From contig DATGEP010000202.1 in the NCBI GenBank assembly GCA_035310125.1, positions 1 to 13,119 of the forward strand: a stretch of DNA of 13,119 bases, written 5' to 3'. Under the pieces are notes generated by a model, which was not told the origin of the DNA, did not search any database, and was given only the letters and a program-made list of their open reading frames with translations. This document shows positions 1 through 6,463 of the stretch, piece after piece. The position numbers and the translations under genes are program-made. The stretch is from DATGEP01 sp035310125. GTDB lineage: Bacteria > Chloroflexota > Ktedonobacteria > Ktedonobacterales > JADMIN01. Positions within the stretch are counted from its first letter, which is position 1, and each line of letters starts with the position of its first letter.

Positions 1-1
1 G

Positions 2-781
2 GCCGTACTGACCGAGAGCGAAACACCACGCCGCTATTGGACCGACATGAAGCGGCGGATCAAGGACGAGGGCTTCCGCGAGGTGTACGCACAATGCGTA
101 CAACTGAAAATGCGCGCGCTCGACGGCAAGAGCTACGCGACCGACGCCGCCGACGTGGAGACAATGCTGCGCATCGTGTAGTCCATCCCAAGTCCCAGGG
201 CCGAACCGGTCAAGCGGTTTCTTGCCAGGGCTGGCGCAGAGCGCCTGGAGGAGATCGCCGAAAGCGACATCCTCGCGGGACTCACCACTGAGCAGCGGGC
301 AATCTTCCTGCGCGGCCAGATGGCTGACCGCAACCACTCACTCGCTGAGGCCGCCGAAACGGTCGGCGTCGTGACCAACCGCGATTTTGCGTTCTTTCAG
401 GACTTCGGCTACTTGGGGCTGTATAACGGCGAGCGGGCACGGGACATCGCCAAGCGCAAGGGACTGGCAAAGGGACAGGCAATTCTCGATTGGATGGGGC
501 CCGACGAGCTCGCGGCGAACCTGTTTCGTGCAAGCCAGACCGAGCAGAAGTTGCGGCGTGAGCCGATTCAGGGCAAGGCGCAAGCGAACCAAACCCACTT
601 TGCGGTGGGCCGCGCGGTGCGAAGCTTCATCATCGAACAGGGCAACATGCCGCCTGAGCAGTTGCCCACGCCAGAGGTAAGCATTCAGGAGTTGCAGCGT
701 CGCGAACACAAGCGCATCGAGGCTGAGCGGCAACCGTCGCTCTTCCCTGAGCCGGAGTCAGAGCGTCCAGAGAAGAACTAA
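2..781 (+). pseudogene. Bro-N / DinD-like protein gene, 5'-truncated by window edge and interrupted by in-frame amber codon
   Basis: Reading from base 2 gives a Bro-N domain tail (TESETPRRYWTDMKRRIKDE, then VQLKMRALDGK and ETMLRIV) that stops at TAG (179-181). The same frame continues at once with SIPSPRAEPVKRFLARAG and RLEEIAESD, the normal continuation of Bro-N proteins, where this position is usually Gln (IQSIPSP). A single CAG-to-TAG change would explain the stop. From about base 280 the protein switches to a DinD-like C-terminal half: TNRDFAFFQDFGYLGLY, RKGLAKGQAILDWMGPDEL, AANLFRASQTEQKLRRE, ANQTHFAVGRAVRSFI and MPPEQLPTPEVSIQEL, ending in SLFPEPE. In E. coli DinD is DNA-damage inducible and affects RecA filaments; Bro-N domains bind DNA in phage and viral regulators. 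An internal ATG at 320 could start a 153-residue DinD-only product, but no good ribosome binding site is visible there. Domain recognition is strong. Pseudogene status versus a sequencing error or amber suppression is open. Confidence 0.8.
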
Positions 782-1125
782 TGACCCGCACCCCGGCAAA
801 GCCGCATGTGCACCCAGCTCGTGCGAAAACATCCCTACAACACCTCATCGCGGACCCTCCAAAGGGTCCTCTTCGCCTCCATGCGCTCCCTGCCCTATCC
901 CCTACCCTCTAGCCCTCCAGCAGCTTATCGAGCGCCGCCGTCGCCGCACCCTGCATATCTGGGGGAACGTGACTATGCAGGCTGCGCGTGATCGCCACCG
1001 ATGCACGCGTTCTTTGTCTGGCTCGCTGCGCTCCGCTCATCTGAGGTACCACCTGGCTCGCTCCTCACATTACCGTCCGGCGTGGATTCGTTTTATGACC
1101 AACCCTCAACTCATCGCAATGCGTG
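782..1125. other. Gene-free stretch between dinD-like pseudogene and aroE
   Basis: These 344 bases separate the 3' ends of two convergent genes. Open frames here are short and lack recognisable motifs or ribosome binding sites. An ATG overlapping the preceding TAA (781) opens a frame of only about 40 codons with no similarity I recognise. The one clear structure is the hairpin at 852-869. I see no tRNA, repeat array or promoter worth reporting. Confidence 0.6.
852..875 (+). terminator. Possible terminator hairpin downstream of dinD-like gene
   Basis: A perfect 7-bp stem, GGACCCT (852-858) with AGGGTCC (863-869), closes a 4-base loop CCAA and is followed by TCTTC. The T-tract is weak, so this may be an inefficient intrinsic terminator or merely a stable hairpin. 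It lies about 70 bases past the stop codon of the dinD-like gene and would read in that direction. Confidence 0.35.
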
Positions 1126-2022
1126 TCACTCGTACAGATCGAGAGCTGCGCGCATAACGTTGAGCGGCGCTTCGTAGTGTGTCCAGAGCGTGAAGGCTTC
1201 GGCGCCCTGATAGAGCAGCATGGCTAACCCGCCGGTGGCGCGCCGGCCAACGCTGCGCGCGGCCCGTACCAGCGCCGTCTCAGGCGGGTTGTACACCATA
1301 TCGAAGACGAATGCGCTCGCCGGCAGCAGGTGGAGCAGATGCGCCGGCACGGGAACCGCCTCAGGGTCGTTGGTGCCGATTGGGGTAGCGTTGACGAGCA
1401 CACTCGTCTCAGGAAGCACCCGTGCTAGCGCGGCATCGTCGCTGAGGACGAGGCTGCGCTCCTGCCATTCCGCCGGAAACGCTGATGTACCGCCATGCTC
1501 ACGCTTCCAAAGCGCTTCGAGCGCCGTCCGCGCTGCCGCGGTATGTCGTGCCGCCACCCAGACCTCCGCGCCTTCCAGCGCTGCCACGCCGAGCGCCGCG
1601 TGCGCCGCGCCGCCCGCGCCGAGAACCAGCATGCGCCGGCATCCTGTCCAGGCGGCGTTTTCGTGTAGCACCCGACGCAGTCCCAGGAAATCAGTATTGT
1701 GGCCTACCAGACGGATGCCAGTGGGCGTCTCCTCGCGCACAATGGTATTCACCACACCCACGTGTCGCATGGTCTCCGGCGCAATGTAATCGAGCAGTGG
1801 TATGACGGCGCTCTTGTATGGAATGGTCACGTTGGCGCCGAGCATCTCCGGCGCGCGTAGGGAGGCGGCGCGTTCCGCGAGCTTCTTGGGAGACGTATCC
1901 CAGAGCATATAACGTGCTGGTATGCCCAGGGCGTCGAACGCGGCCTGCTGCATCGCGGGTGAGCGGGAGTGTCCAACGGGATGGCCAATAAGCCCGGCGT
2001 AGCGAATGACGGTTTTCGCCAC
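1126..2022 (-). CDS. aroE: Shikimate dehydrogenase (NADP+)
   Basis: AroE reduces 3-dehydroshikimate to shikimate with NADPH, the fourth step of the chorismate pathway, in the cytosol. The 298-residue product has the shikimate-binding SxS in GHPVGHSRSPAMQ (Ser19, Ser21), the catalytic Lys70 in ANVTIPYKSAV, Asp111 in GHNTDFLG, the nucleotide-binding loop GAGGAAHA (135-142), NATPIGT (211-217), DMVYNPPET and the C-terminal GGLAMLLYQGAEAF with Gln272. The open frame extends 97 codons further upstream, but I chose GTG at 2022. It is preceded by AGGAGG with a 7-base spacer (2030-2035), and the homologous part begins just after it (VIRYAGLIGHPVGHS). The ATG at 2058 has a poorer site. A TATACT -10-like hexamer lies about 40 bases upstream on the same strand. 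No other aromatic pathway gene is visible nearby, so the gene appears to stand alone. Length is slightly above the usual 270-290. Confidence 0.95.
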   Translation of the reverse strand: MAKTVIRYAGLIGHPVGHSRSPAMQQAAFDALGIPARYMLWDTSPKKLAERAASLRAPEMLGANVTIPYKSAVIPLLDYIAPETMRHVGVVNTIVREETPTGIRLVGHNTDFLGLRRVLHENAAWTGCRRMLVLGAGGAAHAALGVAALEGAEVWVAARHTAAARTALEALWKREHGGTSAFPAEWQERSLVLSDDAALARVLPETSVLVNATPIGTNDPEAVPVPAHLLHLLPASAFVFDMVYNPPETALVRAARSVGRRATGGLAMLLYQGAEAFTLWTHYEAPLNVMRAALDLYE

Positions 2023-2029
2023 GTGCTTG

Positions 2030-2035
2030 CCTCCT
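2030..2035 (-). promoter_or_regulatory. Ribosome binding site that sets the aroE GTG start
   Basis: On the minus strand the sequence AGGAGAGGAGG ends in a perfect AGGAGG (2035 down to 2030) that lies 7 bases before GTG (2022-2020). This outweighs the upstream ATG at 2058, whose only support is a weaker GCAGG. It decides the start of aroE. Confidence 0.75.
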
Positions 2036-2250
2036 CTCCTTGTGTCAATACGCTCCATAGTATACCTGCCGGCTCCCATAGCTGTATGGCGTGTGGCGTA
2101 CTCGTGATGCCGGCTGCAATATACCCCCAATTGGTCCCAGTGTCGCGCGGAGACCTCACGAAACCTCGCGAATGATTCGTCCAGAGGTAGGAGCGCACGA
2201 ACAGGGCGGCACGGAGGCTGCTTAAACCATGCATGTTGGGTAGAAAAGGA

Positions 2251-2279
2251 TTGACACCACCGGAGAAATGGCGTAGGCT
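2251..2279 (+). promoter_or_regulatory. Probable sigma-70-type promoter for the ParB-like gene
   Basis: A perfect -35 hexamer TTGACA (2251-2256), a 17-base spacer and a weak -10 TAGGCT (2274-2279, three of six) lie about 50 bases upstream of the ATG at 2326. An inverted repeat GCTTGC (2277-2282) / GCAAGC (2292-2297) overlaps the -10 and predicted transcription start. It could be an operator or chance. Confidence 0.45.
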
Positions 2280-2325
2280 TGCCGCGTATGCGCAAGCGAG
2301 TAAGTAGGCACATGGGGGCACCATC

Positions 2326-2892
2326 ATGGCAGCGGCGAAGAAAAGCTCACAACGGCGAGCCTCGCGCCCACGGCGAGCGGATGCACCGCTGGAAGCACCT
2401 GTCGCTGCCGCGCCACGCACGCTGACCGCCGCGACACGCCGGCACACGCGTCCGCTGGCCAACCCGCCCGCCGCTGCCCCCTGCGCTGATCTGGAGACGC
2501 TTCAGGCGCTTGCGCCAGAGGCCGCGCGCGACCACGTGGCGGCGTATCTGCGCGATGTGATGTCGCCCGATGAGGCCGATGCCTTCGAGGCCAGTAACTA
2601 CCGGTGGGATCTGCACCTCGTCGCGATAGATGAAGTCTGTCTGGTGCGTGGCATCGAGCTGGATACTGCTAAACTGCGGCGCTATCGCCGAGCGCTGGCG
2701 CGAAGCACCCGCTTCCCCGCGCTTGTAGGTCTCGGCGGTGACAGCTCCGACGTGACACGCGGCGTGCTGCTCTGCGACGGCTACCACCGCGCGGTCGCCA
2801 TGCGCGACGCGGGCATCCATTATGTGTGGGCCTGGCTCGCCACGGATATCTGGCGGGCCGCGCCCGCGAGCGTTCCCGCCCTCAGCCGGTGA
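2326..2892 (+). CDS. Hypothetical protein with ParB/sulfiredoxin-like DGYHR motif
   Basis: I do not recognise a named family for this 188-residue protein. The first 50 residues are low-complexity, rich in Ala, Arg and Pro with many positive charges, and look disordered or nucleic-acid binding. The rest is a compact domain: SNYRWDLHLVAIDEVCLVRG (90-109), FPALVGLGGDSSDVTRGVLL (130-149), then CDGYHRAVAMRDAGIHYVWA (150-169). The pattern 'proline, hydrophobic strand, DGYHR, helix, aG' is the signature of the ParB N-terminal/sulfiredoxin-like fold. Members include ParB CTPases and stand-alone domains of unknown role, so CTP or ATP binding is inference. GGGGG (2313-2317) precedes the ATG by 8 bases, and a TTGACA promoter lies upstream. 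It diverges from aroE and converges on azlD with 57 bases between. It probably forms a single-gene unit. Confidence 0.75.
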   Translation: MAAAKKSSQRRASRPRRADAPLEAPVAAAPRTLTAATRRHTRPLANPPAAAPCADLETLQALAPEAARDHVAAYLRDVMSPDEADAFEASNYRWDLHLVAIDEVCLVRGIELDTAKLRRYRRALARSTRFPALVGLGGDSSDVTRGVLLCDGYHRAVAMRDAGIHYVWAWLATDIWRAAPASVPALSR

Positions 2893-2949
2893 GTGCCAAT
2901 CGCCTCCGTCGAACATTCCGCTGATATGTGTTACCCCTGAATCGCCTCG

Positions 2950-3252
2950 TCAGTGGGGCAAGACGGCTTGCAGCAGGGCGAAGAGAGCGACGCCAGCAAC
3001 CATCGCGGGCAGGAGCTGCTTGGTGAGCGCGGCTACCAGCGCCGTCACGACGGAGGCGCCCACCGCCGCGAGGCCGCCTGTCACGATACCGGGAGCGACG
3101 ATGGCGACCAGGATCGCGCCGGGCACGTGGCGCAGCCAACTCTCCATACGTGGTGTCAGGGCGACACGTCCCATGAGCCAGAGTCCGCCGGAGCGCGTGG
3201 CGTAGGTTACCAGCGCCATCCCGAGTATGGCGAGCAGCACATCACCGGACAT
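2950..3252 (-). CDS. azlD: AzlD-family branched-chain amino-acid transport subunit
   Basis: AzlD is the small membrane partner of AzlC. Together they export branched-chain amino acids, and in the related BrnFE of Corynebacterium also methionine. The 100-residue product has the AzlD pattern: an N-terminal helix (LLAILGMALVTYATR), the conserved RSGGLWLMGR and RMESWLRHVPGAILVAIVAP, then two more hydrophobic segments (GGLAAVGASVVTALVAALTK, MVAGVALFALLQAVL), giving three to four membrane spans. Length is typical of the family. Its ATG (3252) lies inside the end of azlC, an 11-base overlap that indicates translational coupling and a strict two-gene operon. No terminator is obvious in the 57 bases before the convergent ParB-like gene. 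Confidence 0.92.
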   Translation of the reverse strand: MSGDVLLAILGMALVTYATRSGGLWLMGRVALTPRMESWLRHVPGAILVAIVAPGIVTGGLAAVGASVVTALVAALTKQLLPAMVAGVALFALLQAVLPH

Positions 3253-3943
3253 CGCGTAACGCTCCTGTCAGGCTGCCCGCGAGTCCGCCGAGCACGATAT
3301 ACCATTTGCCGGGCAGCCAGTGCGCCGCCGCTACGGCGACGCCCGCCGCCACCAACCAGGGCAGCAGGTCTACCTTCCCGCGCCACATGCCGGTCAGCAG
3401 GGCTACAAAGACGGCGGTGAAGGCGAAACCGAGCGCCACCTGCGCGGACGACGGCAGGAGCGCGCCGGCACTGGCGCCGAGCAGTGTCGCGCTTACCCAG
3501 GTAACAAACAGTGCGCCGCCGCTGCCAATCAGGAACGCCGTATCACTTGCGCCCTCCCGCAGGTCCGCGATAGTCATTGCCCAGCTCTCATCCACCATGA
3601 AGAATACCGATCCGTACGCCTTGAGCGCGGAGAGATGCCGGAACCACGGGCGCAAGGTGGCACCCATGAGCAGATGGCGAATGTTGACAACGAGCGTGGT
3701 CAGAATGAGTGCGCCTATCGGCAGTGGCGCCACCCAGAGCGAGAGCGCGACGAATTGCGACGCGCCCGCGTAGACCAGCGCGCTCATGAGCGTGGCTTCG
3801 GCTGCGCTCAATCCGGCATGGCGCGCGAGCACACCGAACGCCGCGCCCACCGCGAAGTCACCGGCGCAGATGGGCAGCGTACGCCGCGCACCCCGGAGCA
3901 CGCCCGACATGGTAAAAGGTGCCTTCTCGTTCATAACCACCAT
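3242..3943 (-). CDS. azlC: AzlC-family branched-chain amino-acid exporter, large subunit
   Basis: This is the large permease subunit of the AzlCD/BrnFE exporter in the inner membrane. The 233-residue product matches AzlC in length and order of motifs: ARRTLPICAGDFAVGAAFG near the N-terminus, SALVYAGASQFVALSL (54-69), the highly conserved VNIRHLLMGATLRPW (86-100), MVDESWAMT (116-124), a long run of hydrophobic helices and a C-terminal GKWYIVLGGLAGSLTGAL. The frame stays open far upstream, but the extra part is basic and unlike AzlC. I chose ATG at 3943 because GGAG lies 8 bases before it; a second ATG at 3934 has no good site. It is divergent from the SAM-regulated mtnA operon, so methionine export is a reasonable extra hypothesis. 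No regulator gene (Lrp/AzlB) is adjacent. Confidence 0.92.
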   Translation of the reverse strand: MVVMNEKAPFTMSGVLRGARRTLPICAGDFAVGAAFGVLARHAGLSAAEATLMSALVYAGASQFVALSLWVAPLPIGALILTTLVVNIRHLLMGATLRPWFRHLSALKAYGSVFFMVDESWAMTIADLREGASDTAFLIGSGGALFVTWVSATLLGASAGALLPSSAQVALGFAFTAVFVALLTGMWRGKVDLLPWLVAAGVAVAAAHWLPGKWYIVLGGLAGSLTGALRDVR

Positions 3944-3994
3944 TCTCAGCTCTCCACGCGCGGTAGCTCGGCCCGCGCAGCGAACCCTTGTCGC

Positions 3995-4024
3995 TTGACA
4001 TATTAGTGGGTGCCATGCTACGCT
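3995..4024 (+). promoter_or_regulatory. Possible second promoter toward mtnA
   Basis: A perfect TTGACA (3995-4000) is followed after 18 bases by TACGCT (4019-4024), which matches the -10 consensus at three of six positions. It would start transcription near 4030, upstream of the better -10 at 4097, and would still read through the riboswitch. It is weak on the -10 side and may be chance. Confidence 0.25.
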
Positions 4025-4031
4025 GCGACCG

Positions 4032-4061
4032 GCAACAGCACATGTGGCAACAACATATGTG
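4032..4061. repeat. Tandem 15-bp direct repeat in azlC-mtnA control region
   Basis: Two adjacent 15-mers, GCAACAGCACATGTG (4032-4046) and GCAACAACATATGTG (4047-4061), agree at 13 of 15 positions. Each carries a palindromic core (CACATGTG; ACATATGT). They end about 35 bases upstream of the TATAAT at 4097, and lie about 90 bases upstream of the azlC start on the other strand. That position suits an activator or shared regulator site, but no protein can be assigned. Confidence 0.35.
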
Positions 4062-4072
4062 AAGAATCTACC

Positions 4073-4102
4073 CTGGAATCTATTGTCGAGACACTGTATA
4101 AT
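4073..4102 (+). promoter_or_regulatory. Promoter of the mtnA-pfkB-ahcY-metK cluster
   Basis: A perfect -10 hexamer TATAAT spans 4097-4102. The -35 is poor (CTGGAA at 4073-4078, 18-base spacer), which suggests activation or a weak intrinsic promoter. The predicted start near 4109 puts the SAM riboswitch at the very 5' end of the RNA, which is the usual arrangement. Confidence 0.55.
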
Positions 4103-4121
4103 TCGACGTGGTCGCAGCGCG

Positions 4122-4242
4122 GCCAGCTCATCCAGACGGGCGGAGGGGACGGCCCTACGAAGCCCGGCAACCGGCACGCGAAACACACGCGAGTGCGGTG
4201 CCAATTCCGTCAGGGGCGGATAGCTCCTGGGAGATGAGCCCC
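4122..4242 (+). ncRNA. SAM-I (S-box) riboswitch
   Basis: The core is nearly canonical. It has the P1 strand GCTCATC (4126-4132) with GATGAGC (4233-4239), then CCAGACGGGCGGAGGGGA, GGCCCTACGAAGCCCGGCAA, a variable stem (GGCACGCG ... CGCGAGTGC), GGTGCCAATTCC and the closing GGGAGATGAG. These are the conserved blocks of S-box aptamers that bind S-adenosylmethionine. It lies between the TATAAT promoter and an intrinsic terminator in front of mtnA. Binding of SAM should stabilise P1 and let the terminator form. Placement before SAM-cycle genes supports the assignment fully. Confidence 0.95.
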
Positions 4243-4286
4243 ATACTGATCCACAGCGCGCCAGGCGTAGCTGTGGCGCTGAATGT

Positions 4287-4315
4287 GGCTTCTCTCGGGT
4301 GAGGGAAGCCTTTTT
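4287..4315 (+). terminator. Riboswitch-controlled intrinsic terminator
   Basis: A 10-bp stem GGCTTCTCTC (4287-4296) with GAGGGAAGCC (4301-4310), with one T-G pair, closes a 4-base loop GGGT and is followed by TTTTT (4311-4315). It lies 53 bases before the mtnA start. The right half of aptamer P1, GAGATGAGCC (4231-4240), can pair with the terminator left arm (GAGA/TCTC and GCC/GGC), giving a plausible antiterminator that excludes both P1 and the terminator. A further 7-bp hairpin CCACAGC (4251-4257) / GCTGTGG (4270-4276) lies between. Confidence 0.88.
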
Positions 4316-4368
4316 CATAGACTTCGCGAGCCAGATCGAAATAGCTGTAAGCAATCGGAGCAGCGCAC

Positions 4369-5529
4369 GTGACACAAACATTCCATCAGACGGCTATGGA
4401 GACTTCAGACGTGGCCGGTACGCATCCACTCCCGGGCGAGCGGGTGCCGCGCACGCTCTGGTGGGATGACGAGGCTGGCGTGCTGCGCATGATTGACCAG
4501 ACGCTGCTGCCCGATCGCTGCGAAGTCGTTGAGTGTGCTGACGCGAAAGCCGTCGAGGAAGCGATTCGCGGGCTACAGGTGCGCGGCGCGCCGGCCATCG
4601 GTGTCGCCGCCGGGTATGGACTGGTTCTGGGCGCGCACGCGGCACAGAACAGCAGTGACGCGCTTGCCCACATCGCTGACGTTGCCGAGAAGCTGCGCGC
4701 CACACGTCCTACCGCCGTCAACCTGGCCTGGGCACTGGATCGCCTGCTGGCCGTCGCCCGCGCCTATCTGACCGAGGGTGGCGAGCTTTCTGATCTATCC
4801 ACGCGGCTACTCCATGAGGCGCATGCGATTGCCGCCGAGGATGCGGCCGCCTGCGAGGCGATGGGCACGCTCGGAGCATCGCTGATCGAGGATGGCGATA
4901 CGCTGCTCACACACTGCAACGCGGGCGCGCTCGCCACGGCTGGCATCGGCACGGCGCTGGCGCCCATTTTCGTCGCGCACAAGGCCGGCAAGCACCTTCA
5001 TGTCTTTGTGGATGAGACGCGCCCAGTGCTTCAAGGGGCGCGCCTGACCGCCTGGGAGCTGACCCGCGCGGGCGTGCCGCTGACGCTCATTACCGATAGC
5101 ATGGCCGCGCATTTCATGCGCCATGGGGGTATCCACGCCGTATTCGTCGGTGCGGATCGCATCGCCGCCAATGGCGACGTGGCAAACAAGATCGGCACCT
5201 ATGGTCTGGCGGTGCTGGCCCGCGAGCACAACATCCCGTTCTACGTCGTCGCGCCGCGCTCCACCATTGATCTAGCCATCCCGACCGGCGACAGCATTCA
5301 TATCGAGCAGCGCTCGCCAGAGGAGGTGACAACGCTGCGTGGGGTGCGCATCGCGCCGGTGGGCGTGCGGGTGGCAAATCCCGCCTTCGACGTGACGCCC
5401 GCCCGCTATGTCGCGGCGATAATCACGGAGGCCGGCATCGCACGCCCGCCTTTCGATGAGAGTATACGCGCGTTCTTCGATTCTTCGCTTCCCTTGGCCC
5501 GCGAAACGGGCCGAGGATCAGGGGGTTAG
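4369..5529 (+). CDS. mtnA: S-methyl-5-thioribose-1-phosphate isomerase
   Basis: MtnA converts methylthioribose-1-phosphate to methylthioribulose-1-phosphate in methionine salvage. Some relatives also isomerise 5-deoxyribose-1-phosphate made from 5'-deoxyadenosine. The 386-residue protein shows the family motifs in order: RTLWWDDEAGVLRMIDQTLL (28-47), LQVRGAPAIGVAAGYGL (69-85), RPTAVNLAWALDRL (113-126), the catalytic cysteine in THCNAGALAT (Cys183), VDETRPVLQGARLTAWEL (214-231) and the catalytic aspartate in GADRIAANGDVANKIGTY (Asp263). The 80-residue Cys-Asp distance matches that of the Bacillus enzyme. GTG (4369) is preceded by GGAG with an 8-base spacer. The first 25 residues are not conserved, so ATG at 4396 remains possible. 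Transcription is controlled by the SAM-I riboswitch just upstream. None of mtnB, mtnC, mtnD, mtnK or mtnP is in the window. Confidence 0.95.
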   Translation: MTQTFHQTAMETSDVAGTHPLPGERVPRTLWWDDEAGVLRMIDQTLLPDRCEVVECADAKAVEEAIRGLQVRGAPAIGVAAGYGLVLGAHAAQNSSDALAHIADVAEKLRATRPTAVNLAWALDRLLAVARAYLTEGGELSDLSTRLLHEAHAIAAEDAAACEAMGTLGASLIEDGDTLLTHCNAGALATAGIGTALAPIFVAHKAGKHLHVFVDETRPVLQGARLTAWELTRAGVPLTLITDSMAAHFMRHGGIHAVFVGADRIAANGDVANKIGTYGLAVLAREHNIPFYVVAPRSTIDLAIPTGDSIHIEQRSPEEVTTLRGVRIAPVGVRVANPAFDVTPARYVAAIITEAGIARPPFDESIRAFFDSSLPLARETGRGSGG

Positions 5530-5533
5530 AGCA

Positions 5534-6463
5534 TTGGCGATTACGGTAGTTGGCTCAGTGGCGCTCGACACGCTGGAGACGCCGTTTGGCGGCACGGATA
5601 ACGTGCTCGGCGGCGCGACCTCATATTTCTCAATGGCCGCGTCACTCTACGATTCGGTAAATCTCGTGGCGGTCATAGGGGATGACTTTCCCGATCACTA
5701 CTTGAGCTACTTCAAGGAGCGGCAGGTGGATCTGCGCGGTCTGCAAGTTGTGCCGGGCAAGACATTCCGCTGGGGCGGGCGCTATCACCTGGATATGAAC
5801 ACGCGCGATACACTTTTCACTGAGCTTGGCGTCTTCGCTGGCTTTTCTCCAGTGCTACCGCATGACTACCGGCAGGCCGATATCGTCTTCCTCGCCAATA
5901 TTCAGCCGCAGCTCCAGCTCGATGTGCTGCGCCAGGCCGATTCCGCGGTGAAGCTCCGTGCGCTGGACACCATGAACCTCTGGATCGAGACGGCGCGCGA
6001 CGATCTGCTGCGGGTGATGCGCGGCGTGGATGTGATGCTGATCGCCGAGGAGGAGGCGCGCCAGCTCGCCGATATGCCCGGCTTGCGCGCCGCCGCTCGC
6101 TACATTCTTGAGCGCGGCCCGCGTATTCTGGTCGTCAAGCTGGGGTCATACGGGGCGCTGCTCTTTGAGCGTGACGGCGGCTACTTCGCCGCGCCGGCCT
6201 ATCCGCTGGACGACGTGCGTGATCCAACCGGCGCGGGTGATGCCTTCGCGGGCGGCTTTCTGGGCTACCTCGCCAGCCGTTGCTCCCAGGTGGATACGTT
6301 GACGTTGCTTGATTACAAACGCGCGCTCATCCACGGCAACATCATGGGGTCCTTCGCCTGTGAGGCGTTCGGCGTCGAGCGGCTGCATGCGCTGACACCG
6401 GAAGACATCTCCGGGCGATACAGAGAGTTCGTGAATTTCACGCACTTTGAGATGGGAGCGTAG
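5534..6463 (+). CDS. PfkB-family carbohydrate (ribokinase-like) kinase
   Basis: The 309-residue product has the PfkB fold signatures: the substrate-side glycine pair in VLGGATSYFSMAASLYD (24-40), VAVIGDDFPDHYL (45-57), and the ATP/anion-hole and catalytic motif DPTGAGDAFAGGFLGYLA (230-247; base Asp236). Also visible are FLANIQPQLQLDVL, ALDTMNLWIE and KLGSYGALLF. The substrate is unknown. Given mtnA before and ahcY after it, adenosine, methylthioribose or deoxyribose are candidates, but this is inference from context. I chose TTG at 5534 because AGGGGG (5520-5525) lies 8 bases before it and the conserved part starts there (AITVVGSVALDTL). The frame also holds an upstream ATG at 5456 inside mtnA, which encodes unrelated residues. 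The start lies 4 bases past the mtnA stop, indicating translational coupling. The protein should be under the same SAM control. Confidence 0.88.
   Translation: MAITVVGSVALDTLETPFGGTDNVLGGATSYFSMAASLYDSVNLVAVIGDDFPDHYLSYFKERQVDLRGLQVVPGKTFRWGGRYHLDMNTRDTLFTELGVFAGFSPVLPHDYRQADIVFLANIQPQLQLDVLRQADSAVKLRALDTMNLWIETARDDLLRVMRGVDVMLIAEEEARQLADMPGLRAAARYILERGPRILVVKLGSYGALLFERDGGYFAAPAYPLDDVRDPTGAGDAFAGGFLGYLASRCSQVDTLTLLDYKRALIHGNIMGSFACEAFGVERLHALTPEDISGRYREFVNFTHFEMGA

Noticed and set aside
781..905. Small gene starting at the ATG overlapping the dinD-like stop
   Set aside because: About 40 codons, no ribosome binding site beyond coupling, no recognisable motif, and it runs across the hairpin at 852-869.
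1126..1805. Long plus-strand open frames opposite aroE, and similar frames opposite uvrB, metK and ahcY
   Set aside because: They are antisense shadows of well-identified genes in GC-rich DNA, with no motifs or start signals of their own.
2023..2313. 97-codon upstream extension of aroE
   Set aside because: The extension is not like AroE, and a perfect AGGAGG sits 7 bases before GTG at 2022.
3944..4381. Upstream extension of azlC across the riboswitch region
   Set aside because: It would run through the SAM riboswitch and terminator on the opposite strand, its residues are unlike AzlC, and ATG at 3943 has GGAG upstream.
5456..5533. Upstream ATG extension of the PfkB kinase
   Set aside because: The 26 extra codons lie inside the mtnA coding end and encode residues unlike kinase N-termini; TTG at 5534 has AGGGGG at the right distance and starts the conserved part.
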